A DNA stretch of 64,000 bases from Pararhodobacter sp. (GCF_034676545.1 NZ_JAUCBZ010000015.1:775001-839000); one strand, 5' to 3'; numbered from the stretch's first letter, positions 25,353 to 33,515 are shown. Program-made: numbers and translations. The notes: generated by a model from the letters alone, not told the origin.

Positions 25353-26261
25353 ATGCTCCACCGTCTCACCCATCGTCAACTCGAAGCTTTTCGCGCCGTG
25401 ATCGAGACCGGAAAGGTCACTGCGGCGGCCGAGGCGCTGCACACCACGCAGCCGTCGGTCAGCCGGATGATCAGCGACCTTGAATCCGTGGTCGGGTTCA
25501 CGCTGTTTGAGCGACGCGGGCGGCAGGTGTTTCCGACCCCGGAGGCGCTGGCGCTCCATGAAGAGGTCGAGCGGTCGTTTGTCGGGCTGGCCGAAATCTC
25601 TCGCGTGATCGAGGATATCCGGGATTTCCGACGCGGCAGCCTGTTGATTGCGGGCATGCCGGCGCTGGCGCTGAAATTCCTGCCCGACGTGATCGCCGCC
25701 TTCATCAAGGAGGAGCCGGGGATCACCGTCTCGCTGCGCGCGCGCAGTTCGCAGGCGGTTCTGCGACACCTGAGCTCGCAGCAATTCGATCTTGGATTCT
25801 GCGCGCTCGACACCGATCACCCGGCGGTAAAGCGCAGCCCGATTTATACCGCACCGATGCAGGCGGTCTTGCCGGTCGGTCATGTGCTGGGCCACAAATC
25901 GCAGTTGGAGCCCGCCGATTTCCACGAACAACCGTTCGTGGCGCTGGGCGCGGAGATTGCGACGCGTTCCGAAACCGATCTCTTTTTTGCGGCCGGTCGT
26001 GCGCGCCCCAGACTTGTCGCCGAGGCGCAATTGTCGGCCTCGATCTGCGAATTGGTGGCGAATGGCGCGGGGATCGCCATTGTCGAGCCGGTGACCGCCG
26101 CCAATTATGCCGCAGCGGGGCGGGTCATTTCGCGGCCACTGCACCCGGAACAACCGTTCCGGTATGACCTGCTGCTGCCCGCCCTGCGCGAACCCTCCCG
26201 CATGACGACGCGCTTTCTCGAACTGGTCGAGGCGCATTTTGCCCGGTTGCTGGGTCGCTGA
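25353..26261 (+). CDS. LysR-family regulator resembling OccR/NocR
   Basis: The 302-residue regulator has the HTH LTHRQLEAFRAVIETGKVTAAAEALHTTQPSVSRMISDLE (about 4-43), a linker, and a substrate-binding domain with GSLLIAGMPALALKFLPDVIAAF and GAGIAIVEP. RMISDLESVVGFTLFERRGRQVFPTPEAL is close to what I remember of OccR/NocR, the opine-responsive activators of Ti plasmids. Divergent orientation and an operator in the gap support control of the adjacent operon. The inducer is expected to be the transported opine or amino acid (inference). Confidence 0.85.
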   Translation: MLHRLTHRQLEAFRAVIETGKVTAAAEALHTTQPSVSRMISDLESVVGFTLFERRGRQVFPTPEALALHEEVERSFVGLAEISRVIEDIRDFRRGSLLIAGMPALALKFLPDVIAAFIKEEPGITVSLRARSSQAVLRHLSSQQFDLGFCALDTDHPAVKRSPIYTAPMQAVLPVGHVLGHKSQLEPADFHEQPFVALGAEIATRSETDLFFAAGRARPRLVAEAQLSASICELVANGAGIAIVEPVTAANYAAAGRVISRPLHPEQPFRYDLLLPALREPSRMTTRFLELVEAHFARLLGR

Positions 26262-26273
26262 GAGGGGGGCTGA

Positions 26274-26615
26274 TTATTGCTTCGGGCGGGCGTTTTCGCG
26301 CCCTTTCTCGAACCCCTGGAGAAACGACAAAACCACCGTTTGCAGCGGAGTGAGCCCCGAGTCCGACAGCGTATGCGAGGTGGTGTATACCCTTGGCGTT
26401 GGTTTTTTCATCCCCACGGCAAGCGCAATCGCCGCCGCGCCGATGTAAATCGCGCCGATAATCGTTGCCGCGAAAAGCGGGCTGCGCAGTTCTGACAGAA
26501 CCATCCAGCCTGCGGTCGTCAAAAACGCGACGCCAATGGCCGCCAGAACGCCAGCAGCAGAAAAGGCCACGCCCTTGCGCGCAGCCCTTTCGATCTTATC
26601 CCCGAGCACGGTCAT
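26274..26615 (-). CDS. Phage-holin-family / YqjE-like membrane protein
   Basis: The 113-residue protein has two hydrophobic helices (GVLAAIGVAFLTTAGWMVL, about 21-39, and ATIIGAIYIGAAAIALAVGM, about 50-69) and polar ends. The layout fits the holin-superfamily proteins that accompany YqjD-like proteins in bacteria. Its start touches the stop of the DUF883 gene, so the two form a pair like yqjD-yqjE, which are stress-induced inner-membrane proteins in E. coli. It is not phage-derived judging from its neighbours. Confidence 0.7.
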   Translation of the reverse strand: MTVLGDKIERAARKGVAFSAAGVLAAIGVAFLTTAGWMVLSELRSPLFAATIIGAIYIGAAAIALAVGMKKPTPRVYTTSHTLSDSGLTPLQTVVLSFLQGFEKGRENARPKQ

Positions 26616-26938
26616 TACCGACGTGCCGTCAACATGCCGATCAAGAACCCGACACCCGCCGCGATACCGACCGCCGCCGCAGGGTTGGTGCGCACGGCTT
26701 CTTCGGCGTCGGAATACGACTTTTCAGCCTGCGCCTTGAGCGCGTTCGCCGCCGATGCGCCGGATTCGGCCAGCCCGGCAACCTTTTCGGTGGCGCTGGA
26801 TTTCAGGGCCGCGCCCTGCGCTTTGCTGTATTCCGCGACGGTCGCGGCCAAGGCGGCAATATCTTCGCGCAACACAGCCATTTGCTGCGCAACATCGGTG
26901 TTCAACTCCGAGACGTTGTTTTTTGGTGCTTGTGCCAT
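26615..26938 (-). CDS. DUF883 (ElaB/YqjD-like) stress membrane protein
   Basis: The 107-residue protein (ATG 26938, RBS AGGGAGAA) is a helical, Ala/Glu/Lys-rich chain. It ends with the ElaB/YqjD-type anchor: VRTNPAAAVGIAAGVGFLIGMLTARR. E. coli YqjD tethers ribosomes to the membrane in stationary phase. A GGAAC box lies upstream (26999 leftwards) next to phyR, so membership in the general stress regulon is plausible. Confidence 0.8.
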   Translation of the reverse strand: MAQAPKNNVSELNTDVAQQMAVLREDIAALAATVAEYSKAQGAALKSSATEKVAGLAESGASAANALKAQAEKSYSDAEEAVRTNPAAAVGIAAGVGFLIGMLTARR

Positions 26939-26973
26939 GGAGAATTCTCCCTCTTTAAACAGGTTCACCAAGA

Positions 26974-26999
26974 CTACTGATGAAACCGCGAAAGGTTCC
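26974..26999 (-). promoter_or_regulatory. Weak EcfG-type promoter before the DUF883 gene
   Basis: On the minus strand GGAAC (26999-26995) is followed after 17 nt by GTAG, one base off the GTT element of alphaproteobacterial general-stress promoters. It overlaps the region just after the phyR stop and points at the DUF883-YqjE pair. Confidence 0.4.
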
Positions 27000-27009
27000 C
27001 TGATTTCGA

Positions 27010-27825
27010 TCAACTGGCCTCGATAATCGACGACGAGGCAAAGAACATGGCCTGACTGACCGCCGATCTGACCTGATCCTCGGTATAGGGTTTGGAAATC
27101 AGGAACGCTGGCTCTGGGCGTTCGCCGGTCAACAGCCGTTCGGGGAAGGCGGTGATGAAAATCACCGGAATATCGCCCGCGGCCGCCAGGATCTCGTTGA
27201 CCGCCTCCACCCCGGACGATCCATCCGCCAGTTGGATATCGGACAAGATCAGGTCGGGGCGCTTTTTATCCGCCAGCTTCACCGCGTCCTTGTGCTTGCG
27301 TGCGATGCCGGTGACGGTATGGCCCAATTCGGAGACAATCGTCTTGATGTGCAGCGCGATGATCGCCTCGTCTTCGATGACCAGAATATTGCCCGCCACC
27401 GACTTTTCCAATTCCTTATCCGCGATGGCCAGAAGTTGTCTGGCTTCGCTCTCGTCGATCTGCATGATTTCGGCGATCTCGGCCGGCTCGAATTCCTCGA
27501 TCGTGTTGAGCAGCAGGGCTTCGCGGGTGTTTTCGGTCAGGCGCGACAAATGCAGTTGCGCTTGCGCCCCCAAGCCGGTCTCGCCGTCTTGAACGGGCGC
27601 GCCGACACTGCTCCAGATCCGATGAAACGCGCTGAACAGTGCGATCTTGTGGCTGGAGGCCGTCTTGAAGATTTCGCGGTCGGTCAAAAGCGCCTCGAGC
27701 GTTGTCGCGGCAAAGCGGTCACCGGTTTGCTGCGAACCCGTCAGCGCCCGGGCGTAGCGACGCAAAAACGGCAGAAGATCAGCGACGACGCGCGCAAGCG
27801 GTTGATCCGTAGCAGTGTGTGTCAT
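27010..27825 (-). CDS. phyR: PhyR, anti-anti-sigma response regulator
   Basis: The 271-residue protein (start 27825, AGGAC before it) has the PhyR order: an N-terminal sigma-factor-like domain (about 1-135: PFLRRYARALTG, ETGLGAQAQLHLSRLTENTREALLLN, FEPAEIAEIMQIDESEA) and a C-terminal receiver (ILVIEDEAIIALHI, then LILSDIQLADG with the phospho-acceptor Asp196). When phosphorylated, PhyR binds NepR and frees the sigma factor EcfG. It is divergent from nepR-ecfG across a symmetric EcfG promoter, giving positive autoregulation. All key residues are present. Confidence 0.95.
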   Translation of the reverse strand: MTHTATDQPLARVVADLLPFLRRYARALTGSQQTGDRFAATTLEALLTDREIFKTASSHKIALFSAFHRIWSSVGAPVQDGETGLGAQAQLHLSRLTENTREALLLNTIEEFEPAEIAEIMQIDESEARQLLAIADKELEKSVAGNILVIEDEAIIALHIKTIVSELGHTVTGIARKHKDAVKLADKKRPDLILSDIQLADGSSGVEAVNEILAAAGDIPVIFITAFPERLLTGERPEPAFLISKPYTEDQVRSAVSQAMFFASSSIIEAS

Positions 27826-27847
27826 GTGAAGTCCTTCTGATTTCTTT

Positions 27848-27879
27848 GGAACCAAACCGCCATTGCCGAGTTTGGTTCC
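27848..27879. promoter_or_regulatory. Symmetric divergent EcfG promoter between phyR and nepR
   Basis: GGAACCAAAC (27848-27857) and GTTTGGTTCC (27870-27879) are perfect inverted repeats. Rightwards, GGAAC 27848-27852 is followed by a 17-nt spacer and GTT at 27870. Leftwards the mirror image gives GGAAC-N17-GTT towards phyR. Each arm therefore carries the -35 of one promoter and the -10 of the other. The consensus (GGAAC-N16/17-GTT) is established for EcfG sigma factors. Confidence 0.85.
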
Positions 27880-27943
27880 ATTATGCGTGTATATTTTTTC
27901 CAGTACACGCGATTTATGGCCAAGCTTGGAGAGCAGACAGCGC

Positions 27944-28099
27944 ATGAATACCAATAAAGAGCAGGAGACGCCGCACAAGGGGCTGATCCGGGAACAGTTG
28001 CGGCGTTCCTTCGAGGACAAGGCGTCCGAAGAACTGCCCGCAGACCTGATGGCCCTGATCGAGAAATTGAAGGAGCAAGATAGCCGGAATGGGAAATGA
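27944..28099 (+). CDS. nepR: NepR anti-sigma factor
   Basis: The 51-residue protein has the NepR core: GLIREQLRRSFEDKASEELPADLMALIEKLKEQD, an amphipathic two-helix segment with a disordered start. NepR holds EcfG inactive until phosphorylated PhyR sequesters it. I chose ATG 27944 (GGAGAG upstream). A longer start at 27863 would begin before the likely transcription start of the EcfG promoter. Its stop overlaps ecfG by 11 nt. Confidence 0.93.
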   Translation: MNTNKEQETPHKGLIREQLRRSFEDKASEELPADLMALIEKLKEQDSRNGK

Positions 28100-28664
28100 T
28101 ATCGCCGCGCAGATAGATCCGCGTGACGAATTGGTCACACATCTGGGTGTCTTGCGGGCCTTTGCCCTCAGCCTGTGTCGCAATGGCACGCTTGCCGATG
28201 ACCTGGTGCAAGAAACCGTCATGAAAGCGTGGAAATCCATCGACTCGTTCGAGGTCGGCAGCAACATGCGAGCGTGGTTGTTCAAGATCCTGCGGAACAC
28301 CTATTACACAAGCTATGCCAAGGCCCGCCGCGAGGTGGCGGATGTGGATGGCGTCATGGGCGAGAATGTGGCCGTGAAGCCCGATCACGATGGACGCCTG
28401 GCCTATGCGGATTTCCTCAAAGCCTTCGAGCAACTGCCGGACGATCAGCGTGAGGCCTTGACCTTGGTCGGCGCGTCGGGGTTTGCCTATCACGAGGCCG
28501 CCGAAATGTGCGGCGTGGCCACCGGCACGATCAAAAGCCGCGTCAACCGGGCGCGCCAGCGGTTGATTGAACTTCTGGATCTTTCGCCTGACGATTCACT
28601 GGAATTGACAGATCGGGGGACGATGGCGGTTGTCGTCGCAGGGCAAAGTGTCCGGCGGGGCTGA
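28089..28664 (+). CDS. ecfG: EcfG, general stress ECF sigma factor
   Basis: The 191-residue sigma factor has region 2 (LRAFALSLCRNGTLADDLVQETVMKAWKSIDSF; then NMRAWLFKILRNTYYTSYAKARREV) and region 4 (FEQLPDDQREALTLVGASGFAYHEAAEMCGVATGTIKSRVNRARQRL). This is the EcfG/ECF15 pattern and it lies directly after nepR. It directs transcription from GGAAC-N17-GTT promoters, several of which are in this window. About 25 residues after region 4 are unusual and overlap the start of the PLD gene. Confidence 0.95.
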   Translation: MGNDIAAQIDPRDELVTHLGVLRAFALSLCRNGTLADDLVQETVMKAWKSIDSFEVGSNMRAWLFKILRNTYYTSYAKARREVADVDGVMGENVAVKPDHDGRLAYADFLKAFEQLPDDQREALTLVGASGFAYHEAAEMCGVATGTIKSRVNRARQRLIELLDLSPDDSLELTDRGTMAVVVAGQSVRRG

Positions 28665-30222
28665 CCCGGGCGAGGCTGCACAATCGGGCGGTGATCGGTT
28701 GGAAATACTGCTCACCGCGCATCAGGCCTATCCGCGTCTGGAGGCGTTGTTCCTGAGCGCGCAGCGTGACATCCGGCTGGGGTTTCGCCTGTTCGATCCG
28801 CGCACAAAGCTGCTGTCCGAAGCGGCGCGCGCGGTCGGCGAGACCTGGGTGGATCTGTTGCTGCATACCGTGAACCGGGGAATCCCCATTGACATGACGG
28901 TGTCGGATTTTGACCCGGTCATGGCGTTCGAGATGCACCGGCGGGCGTGGAAATTTGTCTCCATTGCCGTGGCGCTGAACGAAATCTCGGAACCCGGCGC
29001 GGCGCGGCTGACCGTGCGTTGTGTGCTGCATCCGGCCAGTGGCGGCCTCGTGCCCCGGTTGATGTTTGCGCCGAAAACACGCGCCAAGCTGCGGCAGATC
29101 GCCGATGCCATGAACAAAGCGCCGGACCCGCAGGACCAGTTGTGCCATGCACCCCGGCTGCACGCGGTGCTGAAATACGATGGCACGCGGGTAAGGATGC
29201 GGCGGCGCGCCTTGCCCCGGCTCAACCCCGTCACGCTGCATCACAAGATGGCGGTGATTGACGCGGCGGTGACCTATCTCGGCGGGTTGGACCTGAACAA
29301 CCGTCGCATTGATGACACCGACCATGATCAGGCAGCGCAGCAAACCTGGCATGACCTGCAACTCATTTCGCACGACCCGAAGGTTGCCGCCGACGCCACG
29401 GATTTCCTGCAACGGCTCCCCGATATCATTGACCGCAAAGGGCATTTGCGCAGAGCATCCTCGGCGTTTCGCACCACGGTTTCCAGACGGCGCGCGCGCA
29501 ATGTGATCCATCTTGCGCCCGAGTCCGTCGATGAATCGCTGCTGCATGACCACCTCGCGCAGATCGCCGCGGCGCGACAGTTCATATACCTCGAAACCCA
29601 GTATTTCCGGGATCGGCGCCTTGTGTCGGCCTTGCGCAAGGCGGCGCGACGAAACCCGCGCTTGCGGCTGGTTGTGTTGCTGCCCGGCGCGCCGGACGAT
29701 GTTGCGTTTCACAAGACGCCGGAGTTGGACGGGCGGTTTGGCGAGTATCTGCAAGCCCGCGCCATTCGCCGGGTGCGCCGCCGGTTCGGCGCGCGGTTTC
29801 TGGCGGTCAGCCCGGTGCAGCCGCGCGAACCCGAGCGCCGCGACACCAGCGCGCCTCGGGCGACATTGGCTGGCGCGCCGATTGTCTATGTGCATTCCAA
29901 GGTCGCGATTTTTGATGATCGGGCGGCGATTGTGTCCTCGGCCAATCTCAACGGTCGCAGCATGCGCTGGGACGCTGAGGCCGGTCTCTTGCTGACCGAA
30001 CCCGCGCAGGTTTCAGACCTCACCCGGGCCGTTTTTGGCACCTGGTTGGCCACGGAGTCGGCGTTTGATCCTGAGACGGTTTTCGATCTGTGGGCAGAGC
30101 GCGCCCGCACCAATGCGCACTGCGCACCCGAGCAGCGCAAGGGGTTTATCGTGCCCTATGATGTTGAGCCCGCCTCGAAGATCGGCGTGCCAATTCCCGG
30201 CGCACCCACGGACATGGTCTGA
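28630..30222 (+). CDS. Phospholipase D-like protein (two HKD motifs)
   Basis: The protein of up to 530 residues has two HxK(x4)D motifs: HHKMAVID (about 205-212) and VHSKVAIFDD (about 421-430), each followed by the usual GG or SSAN-LNGRS. It belongs to the PLD superfamily of phosphodiesterases and transphosphatidylases. There is no signal peptide. The start is uncertain: TTG 28630 overlaps ecfG by 35 nt; GTG 28648 is an alternative. It is probably cotranscribed with nepR-ecfG, which places lipid remodelling in the stress response (inference). Cardiolipin-synthase-like activity is possible, but the N-terminal membrane helices of Cls are missing. Confidence 0.85.
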   Translation: MSSQGKVSGGADPGEAAQSGGDRLEILLTAHQAYPRLEALFLSAQRDIRLGFRLFDPRTKLLSEAARAVGETWVDLLLHTVNRGIPIDMTVSDFDPVMAFEMHRRAWKFVSIAVALNEISEPGAARLTVRCVLHPASGGLVPRLMFAPKTRAKLRQIADAMNKAPDPQDQLCHAPRLHAVLKYDGTRVRMRRRALPRLNPVTLHHKMAVIDAAVTYLGGLDLNNRRIDDTDHDQAAQQTWHDLQLISHDPKVAADATDFLQRLPDIIDRKGHLRRASSAFRTTVSRRRARNVIHLAPESVDESLLHDHLAQIAAARQFIYLETQYFRDRRLVSALRKAARRNPRLRLVVLLPGAPDDVAFHKTPELDGRFGEYLQARAIRRVRRRFGARFLAVSPVQPREPERRDTSAPRATLAGAPIVYVHSKVAIFDDRAAIVSSANLNGRSMRWDAEAGLLLTEPAQVSDLTRAVFGTWLATESAFDPETVFDLWAERARTNAHCAPEQRKGFIVPYDVEPASKIGVPIPGAPTDMV

Positions 30223-30240
30223 GCCAATTGTGAAAACAAA

Positions 30241-30266
30241 GGAACCAATTTCAGCGATCCCGGTTC
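30241..30266 (+). promoter_or_regulatory. EcfG-type promoter before the DUF1328 gene
   Basis: GGAAC (30241-30245), a 17-nt spacer and GTTC (30263-30266) lie 45 nt upstream of the DUF1328 start. The first bases (GGAACCAAT) and the end (CCGGTTC) are nearly the same as in the 33516 promoter. Confidence 0.75.
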
Positions 30267-30311
30267 TCTTTGCATATCGACCTGAATGAAAATAGCGAAA
30301 GGATACACATC

Positions 30312-30485
30312 ATGCTTGGCTGGGCTCTGACGTTTCTCGTGGTTGCCTTGATTGCCGCCGCACTGGGTTTTGGCGGCATTGCAGGCGCCTCGGCAGGGAT
30401 TGCGCAAACGCTGTTTGTGATCTTCCTGATCTTGTTCGTCGTGATGATGGTTGTGCGCGTCGTGCGCGGCAAGCCACCCGTCTGA
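30312..30485 (+). CDS. DUF1328 (YtjA-like) small membrane protein
   Basis: The 57-residue protein consists of two membrane helices (WALTFLVVALIAAALGFGGIAG and AQTLFVIFLILFVVMMVVRVV) and a short basic tail, the DUF1328 pattern (E. coli YtjA). AAAGGA precedes the ATG. Family members are widespread and often stress-induced; molecular function is unknown. It has its own EcfG-type promoter and a terminator right after it. Confidence 0.85.
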   Translation: MLGWALTFLVVALIAAALGFGGIAGASAGIAQTLFVIFLILFVVMMVVRVVRGKPPV

Positions 30486-30503
30486 CATGCGGCACAAATC
30501 CCG

Positions 30504-30535
30504 AAAAAGGCCTCGCATCACGCGGGGCCTTTTTT
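30504..30535. terminator. Rho-independent terminator, bidirectional
   Basis: AAAAAGGCCTCGC pairs with GCGGGGCCTTTTT around a short loop (one wobble) with T-runs on both strands. It ends the DUF1328 unit rightwards and can end the kinase transcript leftwards. Confidence 0.85.
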
Positions 30536-30552
30536 CTGTGTCGCGGCGCTTC

Positions 30553-32268
30553 TTACGGGTCTGGCCCCAGCGCATCGACCGGAAAGCTCAAGGTCACGGT
30601 GTACAACCCGTTCTCGGTGTTGACGGTGAAATCCCCCGAGAGTTGCAGCGCAAAGGCCTCCATCAATTCAGACCCCAAACCGGATGAGTGTTCGATATCA
30701 GGCGCGGCATCATGGGACGGCCGCGAGTTTTCGATGACCACGACGGCGGTGTCGTCTCCACCCGCTTCCATCGCCATCGACACCCGGACATTCGGCACAA
30801 ATCCAGCCGCGCTGCCGATATATTTCAGCGCATTCGTCATGGCTTCGGTCACAAACAGGGACAGCGGAACGGCTTGATCCGGGTTCAGCCGGATGGGTGC
30901 AAAATCGGTTTCAACCTTGATATCCGCCGAACGCGTGGCGGCCATTTTGACGATCTGGCGCACGATGGTTTCCAGTTGTTCATCCATCCGGATGTCGGCC
31001 TGCCCTGTGGTCAGGTAGAGTTTGCGATGAATGTTCGCCAGACTGTTCACCCGGTCGTGCAGCCCGCTCATCAACTGCCGCACCTCTTTCGATGTCGATT
31101 GGCGCATCTGCATGCTCATGATCGACGCGATCAATTGCAGGTTGTTTTTCACCCTATGGTGAACTTCGCGCAGCAAGATCTCTTTCTGGCGCAGCGAATC
31201 CTCGATCTCGGCCTCATCGCGCAGGATCGTGTCGGTCAAGCTGAAGAACGTGTCGGCGACGTCGCGCAATTCGCGCGGGGCGTTCGAGAAATCTTCATCG
31301 CGCGGCGTGCGGCGGGTCTTGGCGAACCCCTGCATGGCACTGCGCAGCCGCATGATATGGCGGGTTACAAATATGGTGGCGGCAAACCACGCAACCGCCA
31401 GACTGGCCAACCACATCAGCGCCGGGACGAAGGCGGGGTTGTACAGGTAGAAAACGCGACGGGTCACGGTGCCCTGCGACCATGTCGCCAGCGCATAGAG
31501 CTCACCGCTGACCACAGGCACCAGCGCGTATTGGCGTTCATTTCCATCCGCGCCCAGAGCACTGAAGCTCGACGGTTGATCGGTGAAATCCTCTGCGGTC
31601 AACAGGGGCAACAGCCGCTCGGCGTCTTCCAGACTTCCCGGGGCGGTCAGGATCGTCCCCGAGGGCGTGAGGGTCAGAAAGGTCGCGTCGCCGGCGGTAT
31701 GCTCGCGCTGCTCCAACTGATTGTGCGGCACCGAAACCGCCGTATACCCCATCAAATCGCCATCCCAGTCGAACACCGGATACGAGGCGTAGATCACCGA
31801 GGTGCCCGAAGCCGGTGCGTTCGCGTTGACATGCAGCAGCGGGCGCGGGTTGGCGTTTTGTGCCGCCAGTTCCGCCGAGACGCCAAAGCTGAACGGCGCG
31901 GGCGCGCTGGAGCAGGGCACGTCGCCGTTAGGGTAATAGAACCCGGCAAATGAAAAGACCGTATCCTCCACCTTGTCGTGCATCAGCTGATTGCACAGCT
32001 CAAGATTGTTCAACACGATCGGGACCGAGCGACTGAGCGTCTGCGCCACCGCCTTGGCCCCTTCAATGACGATGATCTCGCGCTGGACGGCGCGCAGCGT
32101 CTCGCCCACCAGCGCGGCGCGTGACCGTTCAGCGGCCTCGTTCAGCACGCTTTGCGAACGCACGATCGAGACGATCATCAGCGGCAGCAAGGCCACGCCA
32201 AAAACGATCGCCAAGCGCAAGCTCAGGCGATCAAACCCTTTGCGCGGCAACTTGAGTAGGCGCTTCAT
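30553..32268 (-). CDS. HisKA_2/HWE-type sensor histidine kinase
   Basis: The 571-residue kinase has a membrane helix near 18-38, a periplasmic sensor region of about 210 residues, a second helix (about 260-285, ALMWLASLAVAWFAATIFVT), a linker and coiled coil, then the dimerisation box LREVHHRVKNNLQLIASIMSMQ with the phospho-accepting His. The ATP domain has EAMTNALKY and SSGLGSELMEAF. HisKA_2/HWE kinases are the usual partners of PhyR, and this one lies in the stress island, so I infer that it phosphorylates PhyR. Start 32268 is preceded by GAAGGGAA; the frame upstream is not protein-like. The periplasmic signal is unknown. Confidence 0.88.
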   Translation of the reverse strand: MKRLLKLPRKGFDRLSLRLAIVFGVALLPLMIVSIVRSQSVLNEAAERSRAALVGETLRAVQREIIVIEGAKAVAQTLSRSVPIVLNNLELCNQLMHDKVEDTVFSFAGFYYPNGDVPCSSAPAPFSFGVSAELAAQNANPRPLLHVNANAPASGTSVIYASYPVFDWDGDLMGYTAVSVPHNQLEQREHTAGDATFLTLTPSGTILTAPGSLEDAERLLPLLTAEDFTDQPSSFSALGADGNERQYALVPVVSGELYALATWSQGTVTRRVFYLYNPAFVPALMWLASLAVAWFAATIFVTRHIMRLRSAMQGFAKTRRTPRDEDFSNAPRELRDVADTFFSLTDTILRDEAEIEDSLRQKEILLREVHHRVKNNLQLIASIMSMQMRQSTSKEVRQLMSGLHDRVNSLANIHRKLYLTTGQADIRMDEQLETIVRQIVKMAATRSADIKVETDFAPIRLNPDQAVPLSLFVTEAMTNALKYIGSAAGFVPNVRVSMAMEAGGDDTAVVVIENSRPSHDAAPDIEHSSGLGSELMEAFALQLSGDFTVNTENGLYTVTLSFPVDALGPDP

Positions 32269-32355
32269 GACAGTTTTCCCTTCGGCGTCTCGCAAGGGAT
32301 ATAACCGCAAAACAGCCCCGATAGCCAAGGTCGCAATGTCAAATACCAGTTTATC

Positions 32356-32381
32356 GGAACGAATGGCATGGGTGTGGGTTA
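32356..32381 (+). promoter_or_regulatory. EcfG-type promoter before the AI-2E-family gene
   Basis: GGAAC (32356-32360), a 17-nt spacer and GTTA (32378-32381) lie 54 nt upstream of the ATG at 32435, in the gap between the divergent kinase and transporter genes. Confidence 0.7.
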
Positions 32382-32434
32382 CTCTGTTGCCGGGCTGAGT
32401 CCATCATGGGCCAGCCAACCGGGGAAATCATGCC

Positions 32435-33496
32435 ATGGATGACTTGCGAACAATCAAACACCTCTTGTTTTTCTTGGCCGCGCTCATGGCGTTTGCTGTT
32501 CTTTATGTAGCGCGCGATCTGTTCTTGCCCATCATGATCGGCCTGATCATTGCACTGACCCTCAGCCCGGTGGTGCGCAGCATGGCGCGCATCGGCATTC
32601 CCGAGCCGGTCTCGGCCGTTCTGCTGATCGTCGGGGCCGGGGCTGCCTTTGGGTTTGGCAGCTATCTGCTCAGTGGTCCGCTGTCAGAGTTGCTGGGCCA
32701 AGCACCCGCGATGGGTTTCGAGTTGCGGCGGAAATTGCAGGGGTTGATCGCCTCGCTTCAGCAGCTTTCGGACGCCAGCGATCAAGTCGAGGAGATGGCG
32801 AGCGGCGGTGACAGCACACCGCAAGTTTCGGTCCAGCAGCCCGGATTGCTGGCCTTCGCGGCGGGCAGCGTCGCCAATTTCACGGGGCTGGTGGGGGTTG
32901 GTCTGGTTCTGGCCATGTTCATCCTGGCCTCGGGCGATCTGTTCTATGTCAAGCTGGTGCAATCCTTTCCGAATTTTTCGGACAAGCGCCGCGCCGTGAA
33001 CACCGCGCGCGACGTCGAGCGCCAGATTTCGCATTATTTCCTGACGATCATGGTGATCAACGCCGGTCTGGGCCTGTGCATCGGCGTTGCCATGTATCTC
33101 ACCGGACTGCCGAACCCGGTTCTTTGGGGGTTCATCGGGTTTGCGTTGAATTTCATGCCCTTTGTCGGCGCGATTGCCGGCGCGTTGCTGGTCGCGGGCT
33201 TTGGTATCCTCAGTTTTGACACGCTGGGCGCCGGGCTTGTTCCGGCGGCGATCTATTTTTCGCTGACCCTCGTCGAGGGGCAGGCGATCACGCCAACCGT
33301 TTTGGGCCGACGGCTGGAGATGAACACGGTTTCCGTGTTCCTGACGGTCATCGTCTGGAGCTGGCTCTGGAGCATTCCCGGCGCGCTGATGGCGGTGCCG
33401 TTTCTCGTTTTGCTGAAAGTTGTTTGCGACAATGTGCCGGGCCTGAAAGTACTTGGCAACTTTTTGGGGCTCAGAGTGACAAACGGGGCGGCCTGA
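32435..33496 (+). CDS. AI-2E/PerM-family membrane transporter
   Basis: The 353-residue protein has the AI-2E exporter family (PF01594) layout: N-terminal helices (LFFLAALMAFAVLYVARDLFLPIMIGLIIALTLSP), a soluble middle (about 85-150) and five C-terminal helices with VLWGFIGFALNFMPFVGAIAGA and GQAITPTVLGRRLEMN. The family name comes from a proposed autoinducer-2 export, but most members have other or unknown cargo, including Na+/H+ exchange. Its promoter fits EcfG control. Confidence 0.88.
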   Translation: MDDLRTIKHLLFFLAALMAFAVLYVARDLFLPIMIGLIIALTLSPVVRSMARIGIPEPVSAVLLIVGAGAAFGFGSYLLSGPLSELLGQAPAMGFELRRKLQGLIASLQQLSDASDQVEEMASGGDSTPQVSVQQPGLLAFAAGSVANFTGLVGVGLVLAMFILASGDLFYVKLVQSFPNFSDKRRAVNTARDVERQISHYFLTIMVINAGLGLCIGVAMYLTGLPNPVLWGFIGFALNFMPFVGAIAGALLVAGFGILSFDTLGAGLVPAAIYFSLTLVEGQAITPTVLGRRLEMNTVSVFLTVIVWSWLWSIPGALMAVPFLVLLKVVCDNVPGLKVLGNFLGLRVTNGAA

Positions 33497-33515
33497 ACAA
33501 AGGCAATCCCAAAGG

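Noticed and set aside
26274..26615. A holin gene as a sign of a prophage
   Set aside because: No other phage gene is near; the pairing with a DUF883 protein matches the chromosomal YqjD/YqjE stress pair.
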